Assembly (NCBI GenBank): GCA_934162445.1
Contig: CAKPIT010000004.1
Coordinates: 28,784 to 92,783, forward strand
Length of the DNA stretch: 64,000 nucleotides
Reading direction: 5' to 3'
Origin: an uncultured Bacilli bacterium
GTDB taxonomy: Bacteria > Bacillota_I > Bacilli_A > RF39 > UBA660
In this document: one piece after another, positions 47,099 through 55,935 of the stretch
Numbering within the stretch: position 1 is the stretch's first letter
Layout: each line of letters opens with the position of its first letter
The notes under the pieces: generated by a model
Database searches by the model: none
What the model was told of the DNA's origin: nothing
Seen by the model: the letters and a program-made list of their open reading frames with translations, nothing else
Position numbers and translations under genes: made by a program

Positions 47099-47127
47099 TT
47101 ATTACCATAGTTTTTTCAACAAGTCAA
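47099..47127 (-). promoter_or_regulatory. rpoBC promoter
   Basis: On the minus strand TTGACT (47122-47127) and TAATAA (47099-47104) are 17 bases apart, with TGG before the -10. The -35 spans the stop codon of the methyltransferase gene. Confidence 0.65.
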
Positions 47128-47714
47128 TAGTTTTCCGCTTTTATTATGAAAAAACCTTTTGACTTAGTTATGACAGTTACATCATAATATTTTTGCAAGT
47201 CGGATATTACCGATTTAGCACCCTGTTCTTTTCTGATAACAAGGTATAAATTACCATTTTTTACTAGATGCTTTTTAGCATCTAAAAGAATTTCGTATAC
47301 TATTTTTTTACCTGCCCTAATAGGAGGATTAGTAATGATGGTCTGATATGTTTTGGTAATGTTTTCATAACAGTTACTTTCAAAAACATCAATATTGACA
47401 CAACCATTTTCTTTAATATTTCGTTTGGCTAAATGAATGGCTCGTTTATTAACATCAATCATATCAGTTTCTAACCCAGTTTTCTTATTAATTATTATGC
47501 CCAAAACACCATAACCACAGCCCACATCAAGAACAGGCCCTTTTAACTCACTATAAGGCAAGGATTCTAAAAGGAGTTTGCTTCCAAAATCGAGACCTTT
47601 TTTAGCAAAAACGCCATTATCTGTATAAAATGTATAACTTTTTCCGAAAAGATAAGTAACAGTTTTTTTTAAGTTGCTAGGTAGTGTTTGGTCATTTTCA
47701 AAGTAATGACTCAT
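47124..47714 (-). CDS. Class I SAM-dependent methyltransferase (YbxB/RsmC-like)
   Basis: A 196-residue protein of the RsmC-type rRNA guanine-N2 methyltransferase group. The SAM-binding loop LDVGCGYGVLGI is at about residues 60-71 and the catalytic NPPIR motif near 128. It occupies the same place between rplL and rpoB as ybxB of Bacillus. Its target in rRNA is not established. It has a private promoter and a leader hairpin (47727-47774). Confidence 0.85.
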   Translation of the reverse strand: MSHYFENDQTLPSNLKKTVTYLFGKSYTFYTDNGVFAKKGLDFGSKLLLESLPYSELKGPVLDVGCGYGVLGIIINKKTGLETDMIDVNKRAIHLAKRNIKENGCVNIDVFESNCYENITKTYQTIITNPPIRAGKKIVYEILLDAKKHLVKNGNLYLVIRKEQGAKSVISDLQKYYDVTVITKSKGFFIIKAENY

Positions 47715-47726
47715 CTAAAACACCTC

Positions 47727-47774
47727 AAAAATAAAGAAAGAGACAACTATTTACATGAAGTATATAGTTGTCTC
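47727..47774 (-). promoter_or_regulatory. Leader hairpin of the methyltransferase gene, attenuator-like
   Basis: GAGACAACTAT (one arm) pairs with ATAGTTGTCTC around 13 bases, followed by a T-rich tract on the minus strand. It lies between the gene's promoter and its start codon. It could be a terminator that controls read-through or simply a backup terminator after rplL. Confidence 0.6.
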
Positions 47775-47787
47775 CTTTCGTAGTGAT

Positions 47788-47816
47788 ATGATACAACTTT
47801 TTTGGCGGTTCGTCAA
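47788..47816 (-). promoter_or_regulatory. Promoter of the methyltransferase gene
   Basis: On the minus strand TTGACG (47811-47816) and TATCAT (47788-47793) are 17 bases apart, downstream of the rplL terminator. Confidence 0.65.
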
Positions 47817-47857
47817 TCTTTTTTTGCAAACTTTTCTTTTTTATTTGCTTTTCTTAA

Positions 47858-47885
47858 CAAAAAAAGAAGTTAATTACTTAACTTC
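47858..47885 (-). terminator. rplJL terminator
   Basis: GAAGTTAA pairs with TTAACTTC around four bases, followed by seven T residues on the minus strand. It includes the rplL stop codon. Confidence 0.85.
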
Positions 47886-48242
47886 TACAGTAGCTCCAGC
47901 TTCTTCAAGCTTAGCTTTGATTTCATTAGCTTCTTCAACAGAAATGTTTTCTTTAATTGGTGAACCAGCGTTATCAACTAAATCTTTTGATTCTTTTAAT
48001 CCAAGACCAGTAATTTCACGAACTACTTTGATAACTGCAACTTTAGCAGCTCCTGCTTCTTTAATTGAAACAGTAACTGTAGATGGAGCAGCATCTTCAG
48101 CAGCAGCAGCTGGAGCAGCTACAGCTACAGCAGATGGATCTACACCAAATTCCTCCTTCATTGCGTCTACTAATTCTTTGATTTCTAAAAGATTCATTTC
48201 TTTTAATGAATTAATAAATTCATCTCTTGTTAATTTTGCCAT
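47874..48242 (-). CDS. rplL: 50S ribosomal protein L7/L12
   Basis: A 122-residue stalk protein with an N-terminal dimerisation domain, an alanine-rich hinge ([13 protein letters not shown] around residue 45) and the C-terminal domain binding translation GTPases ([19 protein letters not shown]). It follows rplJ. Confidence 0.97.
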   Translation of the reverse strand: MAKLTRDEFINSLKEMNLLEIKELVDAMKEEFGVDPSAVAVAAPAAAAEDAAPSTVTVSIKEAGAAKVAVIKVVREITGLGLKESKDLVDNAGSPIKENISVEEANEIKAKLEEAGATVEVK

Positions 48243-48260
48243 TTTTCATTCCTCCTATAA

Positions 48261-48758
48261 TTATTTTTCTTCTTCTTTTTGTTCGCTATATAAATTTAAG
48301 CAGATTGAAAGGTCGCGAACTAGTCCTATCATACCACCTGCAAGCATAGTAAGTAAGCCATCTCTTGATGGAATCTTTGCATATTCTGCTAATTTGCTTG
48401 AATCAGCAACTTCACCATCAACATAACCTATTTTTAAAACTAAATTTTCATGATCTTTAGCAAAATCTGATAAGACTTTGATTGGTGCGATTTGATCGGT
48501 ACTGAATGCGAAAGCACTTGGACCTTCTAAAGCACTATCAACAGAAATTCCTAAGTCTTTGAATGCTCTTGCCATTAAAGTGTTTTTGTATACTTTGTAG
48601 TTAGCATCAGTTGCTCTTAATGCTCTTCTTAACTCTTTAATTTCAGCATCAGTTAGACCACGATAGTCAAATAGTACAAAACATGAACTATTATTGACAT
48701 TTTCTTTAATTTCATCAATAACTTCTTGCTTTTTAGCTAAGATTTTTTGATTAGCCAT
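48261..48758 (-). CDS. rplJ: 50S ribosomal protein L10
   Basis: A 165-residue L10, the anchor of the L12 stalk. The core FVLFDYRGLTDAEIKELRR is typical. The ATG at 48758 has GGAGGG five to ten bases upstream; the longer open frame runs into the leader. L10 and L12 repress their own operon by binding the leader described separately. Confidence 0.96.
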   Translation of the reverse strand: MANQKILAKKQEVIDEIKENVNNSSCFVLFDYRGLTDAEIKELRRALRATDANYKVYKNTLMARAFKDLGISVDSALEGPSAFAFSTDQIAPIKVLSDFAKDHENLVLKIGYVDGEVADSSKLAEYAKIPSRDGLLTMLAGGMIGLVRDLSICLNLYSEQKEEEK

Positions 48759-48784
48759 ACTTTTCCCTCCTATTATTTTTTTGA

Positions 48785-48903
48785 TAATCAGTACAAAAGA
48801 AGTTCTTAGGATAAGTACCAAGAACTTCTTTATATTATATATAAGTAGTCCTCGGTAGGATTTATGTTTATACCTACTGTCTTTGGCACTGATTTCTTTT
48901 TTG
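48785..48903 (-). promoter_or_regulatory. L10 ribosomal protein leader
   Basis: The 5' leader contains the family's conserved CAAAGACAGTAGGT on one side and ATCCTACCGAGGA on the other, which pair around the L10 binding site. Downstream there is a long hairpin (GAAGTTCTT pairing with AAGAACTTC, about 48799-48828) with T residues, consistent with a leader terminator. Known L10 leaders in Bacillota have the same arrangement. Confidence 0.85.
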
Positions 48904-48910
48904 CAGATTT

Positions 48911-48939
48911 ATTATAATCTATATTTTACTATTTGTCAA
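48911..48939 (-). promoter_or_regulatory. rplJL promoter
   Basis: On the minus strand TTGACA (48934-48939) and TATAAT (48911-48916) are 17 bases apart, a perfect consensus. The -35 lies inside the last codons of rplA. Confidence 0.9.
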
Positions 48940-49627
48940 AAGAATTTATTTGAATTTTAATTCCGGGACCCATAGTAGATGAAATAGATATATTTTTGAT
49001 ATAATCACCTTTTACAGTTGCAGGTTTGATTTTAATAATATTAGCAACAAAGGCATTTAAATTAGCTAGTAAATCTTCTTCAGTAAATGATGATTTACCA
49101 ATTAAAGCATGAATATTACCAAAACTATCAGTACGATATTCAACACGTCCAGCTTTAGCTTCAGTTACAGCTTTTGCAACATCAACAGTAACAGTTCCTG
49201 TTTTAGGATTTGGCATTAAACCTTTTGGTCCTAAAATACGTCCTAATTTACCAAGTAATGGCATCATGTCTGGAGTTGCAATCATTGTATCAAATTCAAA
49301 CCAGTTTTCTTTTTCGATTTTATCTAAATAATCTTGATCACCAACATAATCAGCTCCGGCTTTTTCAGCATCTTTAGCTTTGTCTCCTTTAGCAATTACT
49401 AAGACACGGTTTGTTTTTCCAGTTCCTTTTGGTAAAACAATAGCTCCTCTTAGTTGTTGATCAGCTTTTTTAGTATCAAGATTTAAATTCATAGCTACTT
49501 CTACTGATGAGTCGAATTTAGCTATTGAAGTTTCTTTAACTAATTTAACAGCTTCTTCTTTAGTATATGATTTATTTTTTTCTACTTTAGTAGCTGCTGC
49601 TTGATAATTTCTACTTCTTTTCTTCAT
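48929..49627 (-). CDS. rplA: 50S ribosomal protein L1
   Basis: A 232-residue L1, the mobile L1 stalk protein. The signature [19 protein letters not shown] is at about residue 125. It follows rplK after a 74-base gap containing a hairpin that may be the L1 repressor site. The end of the gene carries the promoter of rplJL. Confidence 0.97.
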   Translation of the reverse strand: MKKRSRNYQAAATKVEKNKSYTKEEAVKLVKETSIAKFDSSVEVAMNLNLDTKKADQQLRGAIVLPKGTGKTNRVLVIAKGDKAKDAEKAGADYVGDQDYLDKIEKENWFEFDTMIATPDMMPLLGKLGRILGPKGLMPNPKTGTVTVDVAKAVTEAKAGRVEYRTDSFGNIHALIGKSSFTEEDLLANLNAFVANIIKIKPATVKGDYIKNISISSTMGPGIKIQINSFDK

Positions 49628-49640
49628 TTTCTTTCCTCCT

Positions 49641-49682
49641 TATGTGGTTATTCGGGTAAGCATAAGTGTCTCCTCCCACATA
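49641..49682 (-). promoter_or_regulatory. Probable L1-binding leader hairpin
   Basis: TATGTGG pairs with CCACATA, enclosing GAGGAGACACTTATGC, just before rplA. A smaller hairpin (TAGGT/ACCTA) lies on its 5' side. L1 autoregulates its mRNA in many bacteria; the site itself is inferred by position and structure. Confidence 0.5.
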
Positions 49683-49701
49683 GGTATAACCTATATGAAT
49701 A

Positions 49702-50136
49702 TTAGTTTTCTTCTATTTTTACACCCATATTTATGGCTGTACCAGTAATAATTTTTTTAGCTTCTTCAACAGTATAACAATTTAAATCTGGTAATTTAGT
49801 TTCAGCCATTTCTGTTAATTGGGCATCAGTTAAAGTTGCAACTGTTTCATTTGCTCCTTTAGTAGAGCCTTTTTGGATTTTAGCATATTTCTTTACTAAG
49901 AAACTTGCAGGTGGAGTCTTAATTACAAAGTCAAAACTTCTATCATCATAAACAGAAATTTCTACTGGTAAAATATCTCCCATCTTATCCCTAGTTGCAT
50001 CATTATATTTTGTACAAAATTCTTGTAGATTAATTCCAGCAGGTCCTAAAACTGTACCAACTGGTGGAGCTGGTGTAGCTTTACCGGCAGGAATTTGTAA
50101 TTTAATATTTCTAACAACTTCTTTTTTCTTTGCCAC
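49702..50136 (-). CDS. rplK: 50S ribosomal protein L11
   Basis: A 144-residue L11, which binds the GTPase-associated centre of 23S rRNA. It carries LQIPAGKATPAPPVGTVLGP at the N-terminus and the C-terminal RNA-binding domain with ETKLPDLNCYTVEEAKKI. The start is the GTG at 50136, ten bases after AAAGGA; the GTG at 50145 almost touches that site. Confidence 0.96.
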   Translation of the reverse strand: MAKKKEVVRNIKLQIPAGKATPAPPVGTVLGPAGINLQEFCTKYNDATRDKMGDILPVEISVYDDRSFDFVIKTPPASFLVKKYAKIQKGSTKGANETVATLTDAQLTEMAETKLPDLNCYTVEEAKKIITGTAINMGVKIEEN

Positions 50137-50252
50137 GAAAAACACATCCTTTCTTTCTCGTTTTCGCGAGTGGTAATAATAGCATATTTTTTTACTCTCA
50201 CTTTTTTGCTTCCCACTAATATTAATCTATATAAAATTAATATAGCTCTTAA

Positions 50253-50281
50253 ATGATATCATACTTTTTTTAAATTAGCAA
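50253..50281 (-). promoter_or_regulatory. rplKA promoter
   Basis: On the minus strand TTGCTA (50276-50281) and TATCAT (50253-50258) are 17 bases apart with TG before the -10, shortly after the nusG stop. A second extended -10 (TGCTATTAT) is seen nearer the gene. Confidence 0.6.
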
Positions 50282-50288
50282 GATATTT

Positions 50289-50822
50289 TTAAGCCTTTTC
50301 AATTTGACTCAATTCTACTTCTACTTGTGTTTCTTGACCGAATAAGTCAACGTTAAGTACTATTTTTTCATTAGCACTATCAATTTCTTCGATGGTTCCA
50401 AACATTCCTGTAAATGGACCAGCTACAATCTTAACTTTAGTTCCTTTTTCAAGTTCCTTATCAATATCGATACGACTAATACCCATATTTTTAAGAACGT
50501 GATCTACTTCACCTGGTTGTAATGGTGTTGGTTTAGCCCCTTTACCACTTGAACCAATGAACCCAGTAACCCCCGGTGTATTACGAACAACATACCAAGC
50601 ATCATCAGTCATAATCATTTCGACAAGGATATAGCCCGGAAACAATTTTGCTACTTTAGTCTTTTTTACACCATCTTTAATTTCGGTTTCTTCTTGTTCT
50701 GGAACAATTACTCTAAATATGTAGTCAGTCATATTCATTGATTCAGCACGCATCAATAACTTTTCTTGAACCTTTTTCTCATGACCTGAGTAAGTGTTAA
50801 CAACATACCACTGTTTTTCCAT
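50289..50822 (-). CDS. nusG: Transcription termination/antitermination factor NusG
   Basis: A 177-residue NusG with the NGN domain (QWYVVNTYSGHEKKVQEKL at the N-terminus) and the C-terminal KOW domain (KVKIVAGPFTGMFGTIEEID). It binds RNA polymerase and links it to the ribosome or Rho. The ATG at 50822 follows AAAGGGG; the longer open frame has no site and reads into secE. Confidence 0.96.
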   Translation of the reverse strand: MEKQWYVVNTYSGHEKKVQEKLLMRAESMNMTDYIFRVIVPEQEETEIKDGVKKTKVAKLFPGYILVEMIMTDDAWYVVRNTPGVTGFIGSSGKGAKPTPLQPGEVDHVLKNMGISRIDIDKELEKGTKVKIVAGPFTGMFGTIEEIDSANEKIVLNVDLFGQETQVEVELSQIEKA

Positions 50823-50836
50823 ATAATTCCCCTTTC

Positions 50837-51085
50837 CTATTTTCCTAAGGCATGAAGTGCTGCTATGATTACATCTATTAGATAGAAGAATAATGAGCAA
50901 GCAATGATAAAGATAATGGTGGCAATAGAATATTTAAGCATTTCTTTTTTACTAGGCCACTTTACTCTTTTAAATTCTACCTTTACTCCAGCAATAAAAT
51001 TACTGAATTTTTTGAAAATATTAGTTTTTTCTGTTCTTTTCTTAGTTGCTTTCTTTTTAGTTTTTGGCATTTCTTTTTTTGTCAT
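50837..51085 (-). CDS. secE: Protein translocase subunit SecE
   Basis: An 82-residue single-helix SecE with a basic N-terminal region, the amphipathic KVEFKRVKWPSKKEMLKYS and one transmembrane helix (about 56-78). It is the translocon clamp for SecY. Its ATG at 51085 has AAAGGAAG nine bases upstream; the TTG at 51094 is less likely. It ends 15 bases before the nusG start, so the two form one transcript. Confidence 0.94.
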   Translation of the reverse strand: MTKKEMPKTKKKATKKRTEKTNIFKKFSNFIAGVKVEFKRVKWPSKKEMLKYSIATIIFIIACSLFFYLIDVIIAALHALGK

Positions 51086-51112
51086 TTTTGTCAACTTCCT
51101 TTATATTTTTCT

Positions 51113-51141
51113 CTAAAAGAAAAACACTTTTCAGTGCTTAA
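51113..51141 (-). terminator. Hairpin between uvrB and secE
   Basis: AAGCACT pairs with AGTGTTT around GAAA (with one G-U pair), followed by TTTCTTTT on the minus strand. It would end uvrB transcripts, but it lies at the very start of the predicted secE transcript, so it may instead be a 5' stabilising structure. Confidence 0.55.
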
Positions 51142-51145
51142 CTGT

Positions 51146-51174
51146 ACATTACCACAAACTTGGAAAGAAGTCAA
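51146..51174 (-). promoter_or_regulatory. secE-nusG promoter
   Basis: On the minus strand TTGACT (51169-51174) and TAATGT (51146-51151) are 17 bases apart, with TG near the -10. Confidence 0.6.
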
Positions 51175-51189
51175 GGTGTGAATTGATGG

Positions 51190-51238
51190 TTTTCCACATT
51201 ATTGTGGATAACAGTTTTGGGAAGATATTTTTTCCACA
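51190..51238. promoter_or_regulatory. Cluster of DnaA-box-like sequences
   Basis: A perfect TTATCCACA consensus on the minus strand (51203-51211) lies between two one-mismatch TTTTCCACA on the plus strand (51190-51198 and 51230-51238). The first pair is also an inverted repeat. They lie between uvrB and secE, so they may bind DnaA; it is not the replication origin by context. Confidence 0.4.
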
Positions 51239-51245
51239 AAAGTTG

Positions 51246-53198
51246 TTAATTACTTTTTAGTTCAAAAAGAATATCACGAAGTTCAACCGCCCGTTCAAAG
51301 TCAAGATTTTTAGCAGCTTCTCTCATGGCTTTTTCTACTTTCTCAATTTCAAGGGCTTTTTCTTGTTTACTTAATTTCTTAGTTGTATTTTTATCTTTAG
51401 TAGTATCTACATTACTAATTACTTCTCTTATTTCTTTAGCAATGGTTTTAGGAATGATATTATGTTCTTCATTATATTTTTCTTGAATTTCTCTACGGCG
51501 TTTAGTCTCTTTAATTGCTTTTTCCATACTGTTAGTTATTTTATCACCATACATGATAACATGGCCATGAGCATTTCTTGCACATCTTCCAATCGTTTGA
51601 ATAAGACTACGATCACTTCTTAAGAAGCCTTCTTTATCAGCATCTAGGATGGCTATTAATGATACTTCAGGAATATCAAGACCTTCTCTTAAGAGGTTAA
51701 TACCAACAAGAACATCATACACCCCTTTTCTTAAATCGTGAATGATTTGTAATCTTTCTAAAGTTTTTATTTCCGTATGAAGATATGCAACTTTTATGTC
51801 TAAATCTTTTAAATAGTTAGTTAATTCTTCACTCATTCTAATAGTTAAGGTCGTAATGAGGGTTCGTTCATTCTTTTTAATACGATCATTAATCTCACTT
51901 ACTAAATCATCAATTTGACCAGCACTTTTTCTAACTTCAATGGTGGGATCTAACAAGCCAGTTGGTCTAATGATTTGTTCAACATACTCTCCTTTGGTTT
52001 GTTCAAGTTCATAATCACCGGGGGTTGCAGAAACATAAATGGCTTGTTTAATTTTACTTTTAAACTCATCAAATTTTAACGGACGATTATCTAGAGCGCT
52101 GGGAAGACGAAAACCATAATCCACAAGATTTTGTTTTCTAGCACGGTCGCCATTATACATTCCTCTTACTTGAGGAAGAGTTACGTGGGATTCATCAACT
52201 ATTAAAAGATAGTCATCACCAAAGAAATCCATAAGTGTAGTAGGCGTTTCTCCTTTGTTTCTACCGGCCATAGGAGCAGAATAGTTTTCAATACCATGAC
52301 AAAAACCAGTTTCTTCTAACATTTCGATGTCATAGTTAGTTCTTTCTTTTAAGCGTTCCGCTGCTAAAAGCTTATTTTCATTCTTAAGTTCTATTAAACG
52401 TTCTTCAAGTTCACTTTTAATCCTTTTAATTCCGGCTTTTAGCTTGATATCACTAGTAACAAAGTGACTTGCAGGAAAGATACTTATTGTTTTTTTGTTA
52501 TTTAGAATGTGACCAGTTAAAACATCAATTTCACTGATTCTATCTATTTCATCACCAAAGAATTCAATGCGGTATCCTGTTTTATTTTGATTGGTTGGAA
52601 TTATTTCCAAATTATCTCCTCGTACTCTAAAGGTGCCACGATGAAAATCTAAATCATTTCTTGTGTACTGCATTTCAATTAATTTTACTAAGACATTATT
52701 TCTTTCAATTTCCTCGCCAACTTTTAAAGTTAACATTTTATTCTTATATTCTTCTACTTCTCCAATACCATAAATACAAGAAACACTAGCGACAACGATG
52801 GTGTTTTCTTCTGATAGTAAAGAAGAGGTGGCAGCATGTCTTAATTCATCAATTTCATCATTGATTGAAGAATCTTTTTCAATATAGGTATCAGTACTAG
52901 GAACATAAGCTTCTGGTTGATAGTAATCATAATAGGAAACAAAGTATTCAACATTATTGTTAGGGAATAGTTCTTTCATTTCACTATATAATTGTCCGGC
53001 AAGAGTTTTGTTATGAGCAAGGATTAAGGTTTTTTTGTTTACTTCTTTAATAACATTAGCCATCGTAAAAGTTTTACCCGTTCCAGTTGCACCTAGTAAC
53101 ACTTGTTCTTTAACACCAGAATTAATTCCATCTACTAATTTTTTTATAGCCGTTGGTTGATCACCACTCGGTTTATATTTGGATACTAAATTATACAT
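51246..53198 (-). CDS. uvrB: Excinuclease ABC subunit B
   Basis: A 650-residue helicase-like repair protein. Walker A is GATGTGKT near residue 38 and the beta-hairpin [18 protein letters not shown] near 93-110. The C-terminal UVR domain ([15 protein letters not shown]) binds UvrC. UvrA, which delivers UvrB to damage, is not in the window. It follows the dCMP deaminase gene by 16 bases. The length is typical. Confidence 0.97.
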   Translation of the reverse strand: MYNLVSKYKPSGDQPTAIKKLVDGINSGVKEQVLLGATGTGKTFTMANVIKEVNKKTLILAHNKTLAGQLYSEMKELFPNNNVEYFVSYYDYYQPEAYVPSTDTYIEKDSSINDEIDELRHAATSSLLSEENTIVVASVSCIYGIGEVEEYKNKMLTLKVGEEIERNNVLVKLIEMQYTRNDLDFHRGTFRVRGDNLEIIPTNQNKTGYRIEFFGDEIDRISEIDVLTGHILNNKKTISIFPASHFVTSDIKLKAGIKRIKSELEERLIELKNENKLLAAERLKERTNYDIEMLEETGFCHGIENYSAPMAGRNKGETPTTLMDFFGDDYLLIVDESHVTLPQVRGMYNGDRARKQNLVDYGFRLPSALDNRPLKFDEFKSKIKQAIYVSATPGDYELEQTKGEYVEQIIRPTGLLDPTIEVRKSAGQIDDLVSEINDRIKKNERTLITTLTIRMSEELTNYLKDLDIKVAYLHTEIKTLERLQIIHDLRKGVYDVLVGINLLREGLDIPEVSLIAILDADKEGFLRSDRSLIQTIGRCARNAHGHVIMYGDKITNSMEKAIKETKRRREIQEKYNEEHNIIPKTIAKEIREVISNVDTTKDKNTTKKLSKQEKALEIEKVEKAMREAAKNLDFERAVELRDILFELKSN

Positions 53199-53214
53199 AG
53201 AGCACTCCTTTCTG

Positions 53215-53718
53215 TTATTTCGTTAGGTCAATTGTTATTTCATCTACATCTTTATTAAATTCACGGTAAGTAACACCACATGTATCAAATAAGTGTCTTG
53301 AGGCAATGCAACTATCAGTATCTTTATATTTATTATCTAAATAAATTACTTCTTTTATACCTGATTGGATGATGGCTTTGGCACATTCGTTGCACGGAAA
53401 AAGAGATGCATATAATTTCGCATTTTCTAAATCTTTTTTACTACCTCTAAAGTTTAAAATAGCATTAAGTTCTGCATGACAAACAAATAGATATTTGGTA
53501 TCTTGTGGTTTTCCTTCTCTATCCCATGGAAAAATATCATCACAAAAGCCATTAGGAGCGCCATTATAACCAATTGAGAGGATGCGATTATCATTACTGA
53601 CAATACAGGCTCCTACTTGAGTTTTTGGATCTTTACTACGCATGGCAGATAATTTAGTGATACTCATAAAGTAAGTATCCCAAGAAATATAATTTGTTCT
53701 TTGTTTATTTATAGTCAT
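53215..53718 (-). CDS. comEB: dCMP deaminase (ComEB-like)
   Basis: A 167-residue enzyme converting dCMP to dUMP. The zinc and catalytic residues lie in CHAELNAIL (His-Ala-Glu) and [11 protein letters not shown] (two Cys), as in the cytidine/deoxycytidylate deaminase family. In Bacillus the homologue is comEB. The ATG at 53718 has AGGAGGT seven bases upstream; the longer frame extends into the preceding terminator and is not coding. It is cotranscribed with uvrB. Confidence 0.9.
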   Translation of the reverse strand: MTINKQRTNYISWDTYFMSITKLSAMRSKDPKTQVGACIVSNDNRILSIGYNGAPNGFCDDIFPWDREGKPQDTKYLFVCHAELNAILNFRGSKKDLENAKLYASLFPCNECAKAIIQSGIKEVIYLDNKYKDTDSCIASRHLFDTCGVTYREFNKDVDEITIDLTK

Positions 53719-53775
53719 TTTTAGACCTCCTTTTTTATATATTATCAAGAAAAAGGGAAAAACGAAATAGGGCAA

Positions 53776-53806
53776 CAAAAAAAATACAAGTTTTGAAACT
53801 TGTATT
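53776..53806 (-). terminator. Terminator of the ftsEX-hydrolase unit
   Basis: AATACAAGTTT pairs with AAACTTGTATT around two bases and is followed by T on the minus strand, overlapping the M23 gene stop codon. Confidence 0.85.
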
Positions 53807-55034
53807 AACGACCATTCCATGTGGTTCTTAAGGTTCTTGGGAAACCAATGTAACGAGTTGGATTAATTGTACTTTTTACATATTCATTCCATGTACAACC
53901 GCCACCTTTATGCCAATCACAACTTGTTAATTCAAGATGTAAGTGGGCACCGGTTGAGCAACCAGTGTTACCCATACGACCAATTAAAGTGTCAGGGGTT
54001 ACTAGTTGACCTTCAGAAATATTAGCAACGGAACTTAAATGAGCATAGGTTGAATAGATGTATCCACCATTAACATTGTGCCTTATTTTAACAACATTGG
54101 CTCTACCATTACATCTATAAGGACAAGTACTACTATAACTTACACAACTATCTTGATAGATTTTGAAGACACGTCCTGTGGAAATTGGATAAACCTCAAT
54201 AGTTTTATCTGCGTTTGATAAATCGATTCCCATATGACCACCATTGCCATAAAATTGATTTACGTAACCACTTACCATGGGCCGGAAAAAGTTTTCAGCG
54301 GATGGAATATTTCCAGCACTTCCACCACCATTTGCTTGTTCAATTCTATATTGACAACGATAAATATCTTCATTAAGGCCACAACCTAATTTTTTATAAT
54401 AACTAAGGTTGGCTTGTGCTGATTTTAATTGTTGTTCAACACTTGGCATTGTTTCTTTAATAGCTTGAGTATCAGCATTAATTCGTTCTTTTTCGCTTTT
54501 TAAGTTAGCTTTCAAAGTTTCTAGTTCACTATTTTTCTTAGCAAGTTCTTTTTTCTTGGCTTCATTTTGTTCAATTAGCTTTGATAATTCATCCATTACT
54601 TGGTTATTATATTCAGTTAATTGTTCAACGATAGCCATTCTATAAACCATTTCTGTGACACTAGTAGCACCAAAGACATATTCTAAATAAGCATTTTCTC
54701 CTTCACTAACTTGAAGATATTGAAAAAGGCTTTTACTTTCTTTACTCTTTTCTGCAATTTCTTGATTTGATCGATCTATTTCTTGTTCTAATTCTGTAGT
54801 TTGACTTTTAATAACAGCAATTTGATTTTCATAATTAGCAATATTTTTTTGAATTTCGGCAACTTCCGCTTCATTTTTGGCAATTTTATTTTGTTTTTCT
54901 TGTAAATCAGCGGTAAATTTATTTACTTCTTGTTCAAATTCTTTAATAGTTTTAGCTTTGGTTAGTAAGGGTGTGATAACAATTTGACCTATTAAGATTA
55001 AAACAAGAATAAGGGCACATTTTTTTCTTTTCAT
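53805..55034 (-). CDS. Murein hydrolase with coiled coil and M23 peptidase domain
   Basis: A 409-residue exported protein with a signal sequence or anchor (residues 1-28). A long coiled coil at about 30-220 is followed by a C-terminal M23 (LytM) domain. The zinc ligands are visible in GHMGIDLS (His and Asp) and HLHLE (His), with THS-like YAHLS between. Coiled-coil plus LytM is the layout of EnvC/PcsB-type proteins, which are controlled by FtsEX. It starts one base after ftsX, which strongly supports that role. Several extra cysteines in the LytM domain could form disulfides. Confidence 0.9.
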   Translation of the reverse strand: MKRKKCALILVLILIGQIVITPLLTKAKTIKEFEQEVNKFTADLQEKQNKIAKNEAEVAEIQKNIANYENQIAVIKSQTTELEQEIDRSNQEIAEKSKESKSLFQYLQVSEGENAYLEYVFGATSVTEMVYRMAIVEQLTEYNNQVMDELSKLIEQNEAKKKELAKKNSELETLKANLKSEKERINADTQAIKETMPSVEQQLKSAQANLSYYKKLGCGLNEDIYRCQYRIEQANGGGSAGNIPSAENFFRPMVSGYVNQFYGNGGHMGIDLSNADKTIEVYPISTGRVFKIYQDSCVSYSSTCPYRCNGRANVVKIRHNVNGGYIYSTYAHLSSVANISEGQLVTPDTLIGRMGNTGCSTGAHLHLELTSCDWHKGGGCTWNEYVKSTINPTRYIGFPRTLRTTWNGR

Positions 55035-55035
55035 A

Positions 55036-55935
55036 TTACACCTTCAAATATTTTCTAACTGCTGATGAAGAACCAATCATACCAACAATTAAACCAATAA
55101 CTAGAACAATACCAGAAACCATATAAATAAATGGTTCAGGTTCTACTAATTTTATCATTTGACTATAAATATGACCATCAAAGTGATTATATAATGCAAC
55201 ATAACCAAAACAAACCGCTAAAATTGGAATGATTGATCCTAAAACACCTAAAACCATACCTTCAATAATAAATGGAGTTTTAATTGTGAAGTTAGAAGCT
55301 CCGACAAGACGCATAATAGATATTTCTCTTTTTCTTGAGAAGATTGTTAGTTTAATGGTATTAATAATTAGGAAAACAGTTACAAGGATAAGGGCTATAA
55401 CCATTCCATAAGATAGTTTTTGAGCAGATTCAAAAGCGGCTATTAAATTATCAACCATACCTTCTCCATAACGAACAATACTAACATGATCTAATTTTTC
55501 AATGGTTTTAGCGGTATCTTTTATTTCTTCAACATTTTTTACTTTAACTTGAAAAGTGTCTTTTAAAGGATTTTCATCATCACTCCAAGTACTCATTATT
55601 TCATTAAACACTTGACTTTCCTTACGCATTTTCTCTTTGTTAGCACTTTTACTTTGATAAGTTAAAGATTCCACATTGCTTATATGCTCTAAATTGTTTT
55701 TTAAAGCAGTTACTTGTTCTTCGGTAGTATCATTATTTAAAAAGATAACGATAGTTAGATCTTTTTCTAATTCTTTAGTAAAGTTTTGAACATTAAAGGT
55801 TATAACAATTGAAGCGGCTACAATGATCAAAGTTATAGTAATACAAGAAATAGAAGCAAGAGAAAGGGAAAAGTTTCTAAAAACACTTTTAAAAGCATCT
55901 CTAATGCTCCTTTTTAACATTCTAAAAAATTTCAT
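55036..55935 (-). CDS. ftsX: Cell-division ABC transporter-like permease FtsX
   Basis: A 299-residue four-helix membrane protein with a large extracellular loop (about residues 45-170) that in relatives binds a peptidoglycan hydrolase. It partners the ATPase FtsE and relays its cycle to wall cutting during division. It overlaps ftsE by four bases (ATGA) and is followed directly by the coiled-coil hydrolase. Confidence 0.93.
   Translation of the reverse strand: MKFFRMLKRSIRDAFKSVFRNFSLSLASISCITITLIIVAASIVITFNVQNFTKELEKDLTIVIFLNNDTTEEQVTALKNNLEHISNVESLTYQSKSANKEKMRKESQVFNEIMSTWSDDENPLKDTFQVKVKNVEEIKDTAKTIEKLDHVSIVRYGEGMVDNLIAAFESAQKLSYGMVIALILVTVFLIINTIKLTIFSRKREISIMRLVGASNFTIKTPFIIEGMVLGVLGSIIPILAVCFGYVALYNHFDGHIYSQMIKLVEPEPFIYMVSGIVLVIGLIVGMIGSSSAVRKYLKV

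Noticed and set aside
47755..48426. Long plus-strand open frame of 223 codons
   Set aside because: It is the reverse of rplL and rplJ and has a shuffled, Ser-rich composition; both ribosomal genes are certain.
48785..48903. Small RNA gene separate from rplJ
   Set aside because: The sequence matches an L10 leader and lies directly between promoter and rplJ.
51187..51240. Replication origin
   Set aside because: The DnaA boxes are not next to dnaA, dnaN or rpmH and there is no long AT-rich unwinding region of the origin type.
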